Assembly (NCBI GenBank): GCA_033032175.1
Contig: CM065307.1
Coordinates: 62,001 to 126,000 of the forward strand
Length of the DNA stretch: 64,000 bases
Direction of reading: 5' to 3'
Origin: Saturnia japonica
Lineage: Eukaryota > Arthropoda > Insecta > Lepidoptera > Saturniidae
Position 1 is the first letter of the stretch. Each line of letters opens with the position of its first letter. The notes below the pieces were generated by a model. The model was not told the DNA's origin, ran no database searches, and saw nothing but the letters and a program-made list of their open reading frames with translations. Both the position numbers and the translations under genes were made by a program. Below, piece by piece: positions 44,481 to 56,470 of this stretch.

Positions 44481-46379
44481 GAATCACTAAATTCGAAACA
44501 CAAATACACAAAAATAAATTTGAAATTTCATATGTTATGAACTAATAATAAAAGGGATGTAGCGTGCATCACCCAGCGCTCATGATAAGGTTCATTATTC
44601 GCTAGTAGCTATTTGTATGTGTGTTTGTGTACTTGTGTGACTCGCGCTCAACAAACCCACCCTGTCGTAACTAGAGAAGCAGTGTTGTTGCACGGTTCCA
44701 CCTTACCATTCCCGGGCCGGGAATAACAAACGACAATTCCTCCTAAATATCTTTATTATCGTTTCCTATAAACATCTGTGCGTTTTACACTAGCTTCAGT
44801 GCCGCGGTGTGCGAAATTATTGGTGTGTTCCATAGCATCCCGGGTTGACATTCGCGACGGCCGCTGAGCTCCCCAGCACGGTGCCTTCTGCTGGTGGTGT
44901 CGGACGGAACACTTGGCAATTTCTGATAACAGTAAGAGTAACTGCCTGATGAAACGTTGGCAAAGCGTCGCCGAACAAGCGCCGAGATGGATCCAGAATG
45001 GTTAATTCTCGGGAAGATCCAGACGAGTGACACGATACAGTCCATACAGTCAGACACCGCTATGAATTAACTTATTAGATGTTTATTCATAGCGTAAATT
45101 GGAACAGGCAGACAGACCAACCCGATAGTACACAGCTTATATTAAATACAAACTGAATCGTATTGAATCCGTGAATGTGGTTGTGTTATGCTTTATAAAA
45201 CGTATTGTAACAGTATATAGATATAGTATTGGAAGAAAACTCGGACAAGAATCAAGGGTGATCTGTGACAGCTGTCAGCGCTGTCAGCAGCGTGACACCT
45301 GGCTGATAAGGCAGGCGTTAAGCCTGGTACTCAACACTGAACGGTTTAACACGCCGACACGCCGACACACCGACACGTCAGCTTGCAGGATGTGTCGACA
45401 GCCGCGGCATCACGCCGGGCTCCAGCCAGTTGGATGTACCGGATTGTCGTAAAATATTAAACGATGAAGCGAGCTATTAGTTATGATACCTTATCGCATC
45501 CATCATATAGCTCATTTGACATATCATGCGATCTCGCTTATCAGAATCTGTATAACAATATAATAATTGTGTGTAAATATTTGAATAAATAACCTACAGT
45601 TTTAATATGAACACATTTTGTAATCGATTCAAATATAATAAAAAATTTAAAGCGAGTTCACACGCGGTTTAAGTGAAACTTCTCTCTCTCTCTCGCTCTC
45701 TCTCGCTCTCTCTCGCTCTCTCTCGCTCTTTCCTTCTCTTTGTAAATATTTCAAGTACATTATTATTAGACGAAGTATAGGAAAACTATATAGAAACGCA
45801 TTGTATCTCATTCTCTCGCAATCTAAAACCTATATCTAACCTATATTTGTTGCTATCTTTTTTTCGTTACACATTTTCGTTTCATAAAATCCAATTCATA
45901 CCGTCCCAAAAGATGTTTCATTTGAAAAAGTAACGCAGAGAACGCAGTAACGCCGGTGTAAGCGGGTCGGGAATCAAACGATGTCAACATTTCAGTTTGA
46001 GTTGACAGGAGATAACGAGATGTCGAAGTATTCAGGTAGAAACAGAACGCGTTAACAATGCATGGCACACGCGTGTGCGACAAAACGACCTCGCCGGAGA
46101 GGCGTGGTATACCGGCAGCGGAACCGTGCGCGCCGTGAAGAAGCAGCGTGCATGCGACTTCTCCCTGTCGACACCGGCATTGAATCATATTGTGTGACAA
46201 GAGGAGAGGATACCCCCACTACACCTCACCTATACTATTTATCATGAGCATGTCAAGTGTACGCTGATAACGCTTTCAGTTCAGCTCCCCGCGCCTCACT
46301 CCCCATCCCGTGAACCCTTCGATCCGGCCAGAAGTTAACATACAACTTTCTGTCTTAATCTATACAAATGAAATTATAG
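44481..46379. other. No gene recognised; CT-rich microsatellite
   Basis: A (TCTCTCGC)n tract at 45681-45730. The GC-richer block at 44790-45060 may be an unnamed repeat. Short ORFs are unsupported. Confidence 0.4.
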
Positions 46380-47020
46380 AGGTTTTCCGTTGCGCGCGCA
46401 TCACGCAAAATCTGCGGGATATATCAAATATCATTACAACTTTATTCATCAAAAACCCATCAAAATGTTAGGATTTATATTTAGAGTCGACACAAAGCAA
46501 TTCAGCAAAATTCTACCACTTAAAATTCTTTATTATTCTTATGTGAGAAGCTGCTTAGAATATGCGTCATCAATATGGTCACCAGCTTTCATTACACATA
46601 ACAGGTTGGAAAATATTCAGATTAAGTTTTTAAAATTTCTTCATTTCTAAAGTAAGATCGATCCCAGTGAGTACAATAATAACTTAAAGCACTATTACAT
46701 GTTGTTATTAAAATACCTTCGAATCATAAGCGATATGCGATTTCTATATGATTTAGTTAACTCAATAGCAGATTGACCAGAACTCTTAAGTAAATTATAA
46801 CTGCGAGTACCCAGTAACCGTACTAGGAACCCCAGTTTGTTTGCAATTTCTGCTGTAAAGCATACATATGCTCAAAACTCATCCCTTTACAGGCTTACTA
46901 CACAGTACATTACCCTTTTCAATTATATTGACATTTTCCACCTAAGTGGAATGCAGTTTCTCAAGTCGGTTTCTAAAAGGTTAGAACAGGAGTAATTACA
47001 GGAAACCTAAAATACCCACC
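46380..47020 (+). mobile_element. Jockey/CR1-like LINE ORF2 C-terminal remnant
   Basis: Open at 46390-46650 with KMLGFIFRVDTKQFSKILPL, KILYYSYVRSCLEYASSIWS and RLENIQIKFLKFL. After a frameshift come LRVPSNRTRNPSLF and NYIDIFHLSG. This is the standard region after the RT domain of Jockey/CR1-type LINEs. Decayed. Confidence 0.75.
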
Positions 47021-47485
47021 ACACACACACACACATTACTTAATAAAAATCTTTTTAAATACATTTGTACACACTAATCGTTACGGTTAGGTATAATTAT
47101 AAAATGTAATGTATCTAGGTATTACTTCTGAATTGAACTCTGCAGCTCCGTACCGCTATTGCACCCGCACCGCGTCGCGAGGTAAGCGGACTTTTCCGTA
47201 CTATGAAGTTATGAACACTATCGACACTAAAACGATAAACTCATAAATCAATCGCTAGTACCTAACATAAGAATATGATATACAAATGGCTCAAATTTGC
47301 TTATTTAACCAATTCAGCGTGAATTTTCTTTATAATTCAAACTATTTAGAAAATCTATATATTTGTACGTCTGTAGGCAATACGTTAACCTGGAGATATC
47401 GGTCTGATTCGCGGTCGAAGTCGCGGGCTGTTGCTTGTATAGTATGAATGGATGTAGTAATTTCATAAACGAGTGTGCATAGGAA
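47021..47485. other. No gene recognised
   Basis: AT-rich; nothing supported. Confidence 0.4.
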
Positions 47486-47775
47486 TTGCACGATTTAATT
47501 CCGCCCAATCCATTCGACCATATGAAAACTAGACGGCGAGAGGGTTTCCACCCCTATGTCGTGGAATCATTTATGCTTCGTCTTTCATTATACAAACGGC
47601 AACGGAGTGGAATTCACTCCCGTCGTCTGTTTTCCCATCCACCTATAACTTCAAAGTCTTCAAGCGAAGAGTGACCAGGCATTTAATAGTTAAGCGCGAT
47701 ACATCGTCGGTCTCATCTTTACTTACCATCAGGTAAGATCGAGACCAAGAGCATACCTGTATTGCATTAAAGAAA
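47486..47775 (+). mobile_element. LINE 3' end (CR1/Zenon-like)
   Basis: Decayed C-terminal coding (TSKSSSEE; another frame reads VFKRRVTRHL) then the 3' UTR 'gtctcatctttacttaccat' and 'caggtaagatcgagaccaag', ending 'cctgtattgcattaaagaaa'. This style of 3' end is common for CR1-type LINEs in Lepidoptera. Confidence 0.6.
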
Positions 47776-48099
47776 AAGTCGTCACGTCACATGACGTCAA
47801 GTCTAATCTCGTCCTGCAAACACACACCTAGCACATTGCACAGTCTATGTACATAGACATTACATTTCAATATAACATGTCATGTACGTAGGTATGACGT
47901 AACCAATATAAGTACCTACAATATACGCTTCATCGAGAATTTTTTGAGTGAATATAAAAACATCCCTCCAGTATAAATGAATAATATATAATATTAGGTC
48001 CTTACATATGAAATTGGCGTTTTGTTGAACTGGCCACTTTGATATCAAATATTTGGCTTTTGGTTAGGAATTCCAAATTTAAATTTAGGCTTGTGCATT

Positions 48100-48393
48100 T
48101 GTGTTTCGGGTTTAGTGATTCATTTGTTTTCGCATCATTTGATTATTCTTAGACATCGTTCTTTTCACAAAAAAGTAAAACTTAAAAAAATGCGTTATTT
48201 ACTAATATGAGTTCCAAAGTAGCATCAGCGATGCAGAAACAGCTCGAAGGATTAATTATGTGTATGCGGTACGTTTTTGATTCCAACGTTTTCGTTCTGG
48301 ATATTTTGACCTACAAACTGGAGCGACATCTCGTAGAAGCGGATCCAGACTAAACCACGTCAGAGTTAGCGGCAGGCTTCGGTGTGAGTGCCT
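48100..48393 (+). mobile_element. Mariner (family B) N-terminal remnant, copy 3 (left part)
   Basis: The block 'gattccaacgttttcgttct' encodes the FQRFRSG-type region. 'aaaccacgtcagagttagcg' with 'gcaggcttcggtgtgagtg' encodes TTSELAAGFGVS. Homology stops at 48393, where LINE sequence begins. Family B sequence resumes at 49805 in the same orientation. Confidence 0.65.
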
Positions 48394-49460
48394 GTTACTC
48401 GAGGAGTACCTCAAGGATCTATTTTATTAATATTGTATTGTGCAGATATCACCAGATCCATTAAGTATTGCAAGTAACACCTCTATGCGGATGATCTGCA
48501 GTCATTTCTTCCATCTAATCTAATTGATGTTGTAAAACGAAATATTTTCAGGCTTAGTAGTGTGACATTTGACATACTAGTGGATGGCAAGACTATTGAG
48601 CGAGTTACGAAAGCTAAAAGCCTCGATTTAATTGTTGATAGCAACTTACGTTTTGAGAAGCATGTAGCAGAAACCATAAGAAACTGCTTTTATAGTCTGA
48701 AATTACTGTATAAAACACGCCCTTCTTTCTGGAGTAAAGAAATCAGGTTAACTCTTTGTGAATATTTAATTCTCTCCGGGCTTAATTATTGTGATGTAGT
48801 GTCGAGGACCTTGCTTGCTTAAAAGAACGGAGAAACTAATCTAACGATTTCAAAATGCTTGTGCACGTTTTTCTTTAGTTGTTCCATCACGCTCACATAT
48901 TACTTGTTATTTAAATTCTTTTGATTTGTTAAAAATGAAGGCGCGTAGGAGGCTGCATCTTGGAGTACTTTTGTTCGAAGTAATTAAGAAACAAAATCCG
49001 AATTATTTATAGTTGAAGTTGGTTTGGGCAGAGTCTCAACATAGATTCTCGAGAAGAACCAGTAGCTTTGTGCTTATTACTCCGAAGCACAGATCCATGG
49101 TTTTTCGAGGTTCACTTAAGTTTGCGGCTTCACGATGCTGGAATGATTTACCGCCGCCACTTCGTGGTTTAAAAACAGTCCGAATCTTTAGAACAACGCT
49201 CATAAAGCTTTTGTTACAGGACCAGTATTGTAGCTTAGCGTGATCTTAAAGGTGTCAACTCCTCACTCTCTTTACATTTGTTGTACATTGTTAATATGTA
49301 TTATTTTTTTTTTTTTATTTACTATTTGTTTTTATTTTTAATTTATTGATGTCCGTGATGTATGTTACTGTGGCTTAGTCAGAATAAAAGCGCTGCACTG
49401 ATTCAGTGTAGCAATTATGCTGAGACTGGGACCTGTGTTTTCCCGCACGGCACGTTACCC
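48394..49460 (+). mobile_element. Jockey/CR1-like LINE reverse-transcriptase remnant
   Basis: Starts at RT motif GVPQGSI (about 48398-48420), then HLYADDLQSFLPS (catalytic YADD near 48480-48500). The 48562-48822 stretch reads VTFDILVDGKTIERVTKAKS, LRFEKHVAETIRNCFYSLKL and LNYCDVV. 49013-49243 reads SRRTSSFVLITPKHRSMVFR, FAASRCWNDLPPPLRGL and VRIFRTTLIKLL, followed by a T-rich 3' UTR. Several stops; truncated on the 5' side. Confidence 0.8.
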
Positions 49461-49520
49461 TATGAATTGACTGAAGCACACCAACAAACACGCATTGAGT
49501 GCTGCGTTACATTATTCACA

Positions 49521-49790
49521 TAACATAACATACCATTACATCTGTATCCCGAAGGGTTAGGGAGAGGTGCACTAATGTACACCCACAGTTCGCTGAGTAT
49601 GTTTTTTAGGTCCCATGTAATAGGGGGCGAGCCTATTGCCATTAATAGGGCACAAAGCCAAACTCCGAGCTGCTACTGCTACTTTTCATAGAAAACCCCA
49701 ATAAAACTTTGCTCGACTTGGGAAACGAACCTAGGACCTCGATCATAGCAGTCGCGCTTACGACCACTAGGCTAATGAGGCAGTTGTCGG
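49521..49790 (-). mobile_element. tRNA-derived SINE, copy 5
   Basis: On the minus strand, A box 'tagcctagtgg' (about 49763-49773) and B box GGTTCGTTTCC (about 49722-49732). It lies between the LINE and the second mariner half. Confidence 0.8.
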
Positions 49791-49804
49791 GTATTCAACC
49801 GTCA

Positions 49805-50335
49805 CAATATCAAGGGAATTTTGAATCATATTGTTACTTTTGACGAAAAATGGATCGTTAACGACAATCGGAAGGGCTTATCACAGTGGTTGTACCCAGT
49901 AAAACCAGCCAAAACCTCTCCCAAGCGAAAGTTGACTCAGAAAACGGTACTGGTGAGTGTTTGGTGGACTAGTGCTGGTGTCATACACTAAAACTTTCTA
50001 AGATCTGGCCAGATGATAACGGCGGATCTGTATTGTCAACAATTGCAAAAAATTATAAAAGTTAGCCGTTAAACAACCGAGACTAGTCAATCTCTTTAGA
50101 CCACTGCTGCTTTAGGACAACGCTAGACCCCATACTTCACGACAGAAGGTCGATAAATAAGAGCAACTGGGGTTGCAATGTCTCCGACACCCACCATACT
50201 CCCCGGACCTTGCTCCTTTTTCGAAATGTGGATAATTTTATGCAAGGAAACCCAAACCGCCTTCAAAGATTTTATTGATTATCGCTCTCATAATTATTTA
50301 AAATGAAATGGTGAAAGTGCGTAGATAATAATGTT
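49805..50335 (+). mobile_element. Mariner (family B) catalytic remnant, copy 3 (right part)
   Basis: GILNHIVTFDEKWIVNDN (first Asp region), LYPVKPAKTSPKRKLTQKTV, VSVWWTSAGV and ADLYCQQLQ, then the ARPHTS-region DNA 'aacgctagaccccatacttc'. A stop after GVIH and several indels kill it. It likely belongs with 48100-48393 as one element split by a LINE and a SINE. Confidence 0.75.
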
Positions 50336-50394
50336 ATATGCTTCGATTGATTAAATATATAACTTTAACTGGTTTGATAGTACCAGGATTTCCA

Positions 50395-50795
50395 GAAGGG
50401 AATTGGTTGCACCATTTGGGATCCGGTCTGGTCACATACCACATAACAAATTCCTGTTTATGATAGGAAAAACAATATCTCCGCTGTGTGAGATCTGTCA
50501 GTCCACCGATGACATATATCATTTGTTGTGGGAATGTGTCCAGACCGAGGAAATGCGTCAAAAATGCTATTGGAGTCCTGGAGAAACATAGGAGAAGTCA
50601 ATATTATTTTAGGTGAACTTACGTCTAATGCGGCCCGGATAATTTATAAATTTGTCTCTTTGATTCCTAATTTTAAATAACTTTTGCAATTTCATCGAAT
50701 ACATTGACTTCTCCTATGAAGGTGACATAGTCACCAGGGATGTACTGAGGCCTCGTTAAAATAAAATAAAATAAAAAAAAAACTTTTTACTTTTT
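50395..50795 (+). mobile_element. LINE ORF2 C-terminus and 3' end (R1/I-like)
   Basis: The open stretch 50403-50591 reads RSGHIPHNKFLFMIGKTISP, LCEICQSTDDIYHLLWEC and VQTEEMRQ. This is the CxxC...H...C knuckle near the ORF2 C-terminus of R1/I-type LINEs. A 3' tail 'aaaataaaataaaa' closes it near 50795. Confidence 0.75.
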
Positions 50796-52435
50796 CCATA
50801 TAAAAAATAAATTCTTGTAAGGACCTAATGTTACGAAATGAATGAACAATTGACGTGATAGTTTTAATGGAAGTAGGTACTGACTCTAATAAGTACAATT
50901 ATAGTTTGTAGTGTAGGTACCTATCTACATTGCTTACTATGTACTCGCACAAACAAGAACAATGGTTTGCAGAAAAAGTAATACTTATACGAAGAATGCG
51001 CGCTGTTATTTATTGAAGATGTTTAGATATACATATATAGGTATGTAGGTAGGTAGTGGCGCGGTACTCGTAGGTATCATACAATGTCCTTATCAATCGA
51101 CATTTATTACGAGGATGGATAAGTAGATATATACACATGTCTGTGCGTGTGTGTGATTAGCGTGTACGTATGGAGTTGCACACACAGATGTACAGTGCGG
51201 CCGCGGCTTGGTGGTCGCGCTTGGTATCGCGATCGCAGGGAACATGAATCATACGCGTTTATCACGAAGCGTACAGAGCTCATGGAGTTCTAGAAGTACT
51301 AGTTTCCAACAAGGCAGACAATCTGCTGAAACATTACTACTTAGGTTAAACAGGAGAAAAAGGTTTTTCTGGTACTCAATGTATCTTCATATTTATGTGT
51401 ATGTTTTATAAAACAATCGATTGTGATTTTGTTGAGTGTGCGTGTACAGACATTGGTACTGACGCGACAGAAACTGTTGCAATAATATAATTTTTTATCA
51501 TTTATTTTATGTTAGCGATGCTCAGAGTACCGGCGGGGCGGGGCGAGGCGGGGCAGGGCGGAGCGGGGCAAGGCTGGCCACTGCGCAGTTATGTATCGCT
51601 TAGCAACAGTAGACTTAGATAACCTGGAAACCAAAACCATTAACCAAGATATATCATCGACGATAACTGTACACTTGAAACTATTTACTGCACAGATCAA
51701 GAACCAGTGTAAAAACGTTCAAGTACATTTTCTATGTATTGAATGACATGTAGTCTAGTTGATCTCGGAACCGTCAGCTCGGTGTCGAGGCTCGCGCTCT
51801 ACAAAACATGATGCAATATCAATATATCCCCGGGTATTCGTAATAGACTCTTCAGTAATACCGCGTCAGAAGTTGAAGTCGCTCAGTGTCGTGCAGTGTC
51901 GGGAACAACTGGATGTACTCGTAGCGAAATACCGGAGCTTTGCTTTGAAACGAGGCAGCAGTGTGGTACGTCAGTATGAATTGTTTGCCTCCCTGTATAT
52001 ATAACTTCCACTTTTGAAGATGTTAGTAACAGTATAGAGTAGTGGAGAGGAGAGTGAGGTGCGAGGTGCGGGGTGCGGGGTGCGGGGTGATGCCTTGTGC
52101 CGCGATTAACATTATCGTGTGGTAATTAGACCGATGATCGATGTCTCAAGTAAGCTCCGATCGATAAGATAACGGCACCAGCGCATTACGCATTATCTAC
52201 ATATTTATTGTTGTACTGCGACACCGTACTGCTAGCATCACACCATCACCTGGTCCTGGCCACCAGCACGCAATCCCTCCCCCAAAGAATCTCAATGCTC
52301 CACCAGCAAATTAATAACAACATTAGCATTCTGTATTCGATTGTGGTTAAATCAATTTGTTCCCCATGTTTATATGCGTCCTGGGTTTATAGCAAGTTTT
52401 TCGTTTAACACTAAAAGTCTAGTAAAATATTATAA
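50796..52435. other. No gene recognised
   Basis: Includes a (GCGGGG)-like run at 51530-51570 and the heptamer array (GGTGCGG)n at 52056-52090. The 51759-52004 frame (KSLSVVQCREQLDVLVAKYR) is a weak coding-like stretch with no domain. Confidence 0.4.
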
Positions 52436-53195
52436 TATACTAGCGGTGTGCTCGCGGCTCCGCACGCGTTTGTTACTACACAATAGTTGTTGTTTACATC
52501 CCGCCATTTCATTTTTACTCGTATTATAGACAACTCATAAAATCTAACAATTGAGAAATGACTTTCCATGTACAAAGTGTTATCAAAATCATACCATCAC
52601 GCCTGTATTCCCTGAAGGGTTAGTCAGAGGTGTACATTTGTATACCCACAGTTCGCCGAGTATGTTTTTAGGTCCCATGTAAGGGGTGAGCCTATTGCAA
52701 TTAATCGGGCACGAAACCAAACTCCGAGCTGCTACTGAGAATTTCATAGGAAAAACCCAATAACACTTTGCTCGACCTGGGATTCGAACCCAGGACCTCG
52801 GTTATAGCAGTCGTGCTTACGACTACTAGGCTAACGAGGCAGCTATCCGTTAAGAATTATTAACATTTTTGGAAATTTTTTTCTAACTTTCCTAAAAGTT
52901 TGAATGAAAATTTTTACAGTCCATCATACATGGATTGAAATATACTTCCCTTGTACAAAATTTCATCAAAATTATTTAAGGAATAACGAAAATAATTGCT
53001 TTTTTATGATTTCTAAAAGTTATATTGAAAATCCTTATACCCTATCAAATGACCCGTGGTACAAGCATCCCTCTTTAAAATATTATAAGAATCGATCAAG
53101 CTGTTTTTGAATTAACTCCGGACATACAAACAGACAAACAAAAAAAAATTTCATGGCATATTCGTGACCATTATCGGGAAATTTAAACAAAAAAA
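52436..53195 (+). repeat. Short non-autonomous element carrying a SINE insertion, copy 2
   Basis: Starts 'ctagcggtgtgctcgcggct', 'ccgcacgcgtttgttact', and ends 'ggacatacaaacagacaaac'. Same element as 14215-15110, but here the SINE is inserted at another point and on the minus strand. Confidence 0.65.
52591..52845 (-). mobile_element. tRNA-derived SINE, copy 6
   Basis: Minus-strand B box GGTTCGAATCC (about 52781-52791) and A box near 52820-52832. Confidence 0.85.
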
Positions 53196-53215
53196 TTAAA
53201 AGTGCCCACAGACAG

Positions 53216-54135
53216 AACTACTTTACTTTATTATTTATTATTGAACTGTATAAGTATTAGCGTCACGACATACACCTACATACTTACACACGCACACACA
53301 CACAGATACGTTGGTAGGCAATACTAATTCATAATGTGCGAGGATTATTGTTTGAAACATTTGAAGGTCGATCCATTTCGACTTGCGACATCATCATAGT
53401 GTGGCTTTACGTCAATAAAAATACTATTCATTCCAATTATAACATGTATTCATATAAACATAAGTACATTTGGTTTAACTCACCTCCTCGCTCCTCCCAG
53501 AATGAGTCGTGGGTGTTGCTGCGTGCCTGTGTGCTGTTGTTGTGCTATTGCGTACAGCTACAGCGCTACAGTACCGTACAGAGCACAATATGTTTGTTTC
53601 TGAAGGCACATCGTACATGTATCACTTTATGATTTATTATAAAGCATATCAAGTAGATAAATGCTTCACCGATAAGTTTAAGTATGACCGAGATACCATT
53701 AGAATGTTTAAATAGGACAAGATTCTTGAAATATGAGAGGTCGCGAAGCCCAGAGCTCTCTCGACTACGGTGCATCACAAATTTCTAAAAAGTTCCCAAA
53801 AACTTATCTATTTCATACCGTGAAACTGTTGAAACTTCTCCCGGCCAGTACATTCCCTTTTTCTTACGGCTTTAGGTCCTTTGAGTGTAACATGATAGCG
53901 GTGACCGTCGTTGGATTACGATCTCTCGGTGGTCACCGTTGTGTTAGGATTGTACTGAGCTTATCATCAGGGACAGTACAGGCAATGTGCCGAGATATTA
54001 TATAAAAAAACTTAAATGAGTACAATTGTAATTCTAATTACAGGCATGTTAAATATTGAATACAAATTCAGTTGTTCCTTCTGCAAAATTTTACATCTAA
54101 TAATGTTTTCACGTTTATAATATCTTATCTTTTTA
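53216..54135. other. No gene recognised
   Basis: AT-rich with a CA microsatellite at 53285-53302. Short ORFs are unsupported. Confidence 0.4.
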
Positions 54136-54139
54136 TTTT

Positions 54140-54240
54140 TTCTGACTGACTATACTGTTAGCCTTAGAGGGGCCCTGGAGCCTCTGACGGCTTTTAGTGC
54201 TTCATCGGACTTGGGGGTGAGCGCTTAGGGCACTCAGCCG
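54140..54240 (-). repeat. Dispersed repeat block reading 'TPKSDEALKAVRGSRAPL'
   Basis: The minus strand keeps this short frame. It corresponds to the block at 30880-30975. Confidence 0.45.
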
Positions 54241-54899
54241 CGAAAGTAAGGACAACTCGCGCAGAAGGGTGACAAAGTGGCCGGTCCTCGCTTGGGCGAT
54301 TGTCGCGACTGCAATTAATTCGCGATCTGGCTAATTTACTATCTGTGAATTCGAGCTAACTAACATATATACATGCTCCCTGCTTTCCTCCTGGGAGGAA
54401 CGAAGGAAAAATGTGTATGTGTATTTAGTGTTCTGAAAGTATTTCTACACTAACTAGTATATCTTCTCTCATTTACTTTAGTATTTATATATCTATATAT
54501 TTTATTATCGAAAGGGAATTATAGGGTGGCTGATTACGTGAATGATGGTGATGTCTGGACGTGATTCCTTCTCTGTACATCTACTGAAAATGATAATAAC
54601 TGTATATGAAAATCAAACGTAATAGTTTGCTATACCCTATTCAGGGTCCATGTATTCGGACACTTTATCATATAAGAATAAATGTACATACATTATGGAA
54701 ATAGATATATAAATAAATAATTAAATACTGTAAAAACTAATTTAAAAAATAAATAAGATGTTGATAAATCCGATCGAGTTTCTTGCCGGTTTTTCTCGAT
54801 TGCTGGGATGTTTTCCGAACCGGTGTTAGTGTTTTGACATTCATAAATGCCTTCTTGGTGCCTAAATTGTATAAAAAATATTTTGATTTTGCAATATAC

Positions 54900-55165
54900 A
54901 ATGTTTTTTACAAAGTTCCGAAGTACGTACTATATAAAAGACACTCATCACGAATATACCTTAAATATTTTTTTGTCCGTCTGTGTGTAAAATATTTTCA
55001 CTGATTTGATGAAATTTTGTACACGAGAAGTATAATTATGTCAGTTTTCAATTGAATGACTATGCTAATTGTCAATAATATGAGTAAAACTAAAATTACG
55101 GGTTGTAAATTGTTATTACGTAACAAACGCGTGCGGAGCCGCGGGCACATCCCTAGTCTATCCTA
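54900..55165 (-). repeat. Short non-autonomous element fragment
   Basis: The minus strand starts 'gggatgtgcccgcggctccg' and continues 'cacgcgtttgttacgtaata', the head of the element seen at 14215 and 52436. 'gaagtataattatgtc' is also shared in inverted form. Confidence 0.6.
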
Positions 55166-56040
55166 TGTTAATACATCTGTAGTTGTGTATGTAGATGTAT
55201 TTTTTCAAATTTTATTGATAGACATTTATTAAAGGACACTGGTCATGAAAATGACCTAAAAAGTTATTTGTCTGTCTGTCTGTTTGTTTATATGTACAGT
55301 TTTAACTCAAAAACGGCTTTAAGGTATGTTAATAATACGATTATAAATAAATATACAAAGCGAAAACAAATGATTGCGCAATAAAAACGTGCACAACAAT
55401 AACAATTATAAACTATTCAATGTATACAAATATAATACTATAATACATAAGAGGGGTCCAGGATTTATAGCTATAGGTATGGCAACTAGCATAGCACAGA
55501 GCCAGACACAAGAGCGCGAGACGTGCGGGGTGGGGTGCACGGGGCGGGCGGGCGGCACGGAGCGGTCTGCTACGGAACAACGCTGTATACTCCCGAAGGT
55601 AAAAGATCTAAACGAGTTTCAAAAATAATTTGTGCTCATATGTTGTTGTTGTTGTCGTATTACAGTATTCCTCTAAACTAAAAACTGAATGAGTCAGTTG
55701 AAACACGTCACTCTTGTTGCAAATATACTATATTTATCCACAATGTTTTTTTAATGTTGAGTAATTTCTCGTTTTATTGATATATTAAGGCTCACATTGC
55801 AGATCATAAACTAATTGAAATTATTACATTGTTCATTTGGCTGGGATATCATCAAAATTCATGTACGCACATACGCATACGTATTTCGCGCATAAGCTGC
55901 TGTAGTGATTTGACAATACATAAAGTTTATGTATTGTAGTTTATTTATTAATATAATATTTTTTGATTATATAACAGTAAGTATCGGTTAAGATTTAAAT
56001 GAATTATGTCCATGGAACCCATATTAGCATTACAAGCGTT
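55166..56040. other. No gene recognised
   Basis: AT-rich with a small GC-rich patch at 55515-55570. Nothing supported. Confidence 0.4.
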
Positions 56041-56044
56041 ATAC

Positions 56045-56470
56045 ATACATACATGAATCACGCCTATTTCCCAACAAGGTAGGCAGAGACGACGTCCTTC
56101 CATCTGCTACAATCCTGGCATATTCACAATATTACCGGCATTTACTCTCCTTCCTATATCACCCAGTATACAAACTCACTTACTTGCTCCAGTTCATCGT
56201 CATCAATCCGGACACATACTTTTGTCATGTTCTCTTCCTTTTCAAACACCAAAACTTTCGTCTTCTTTGCATTTACTTTCATTCCAGTTCTTTCCAAACT
56301 TCATCCATAATAGTCACCTTCGCTTGTAAATCCTTCGTTGACGTTGCAAATAAAACTTGATCATCAGCGAAAAGAAGACATTTGACAAGTAACTCGATCA
56401 TTCTCAGTCCACAATCAGCCTCTTTCAAATCTGTCTGACAATTATCCATGAATGGTCACGAACAGCCACG
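56045..56470 (-). mobile_element. LINE RT remnant (RTE/CR1-like), copy 2
   Basis: The minus strand reads KCLLFADDQVLFATSTKDLQ (catalytic FADD, near 56375-56400), then VTIMDEVWKELE, AKKTKVLVFEKEENMTKVCV and DELEQVSEFVYW. It overlaps and extends the start of the copy at 6480-7290. Confidence 0.75.
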
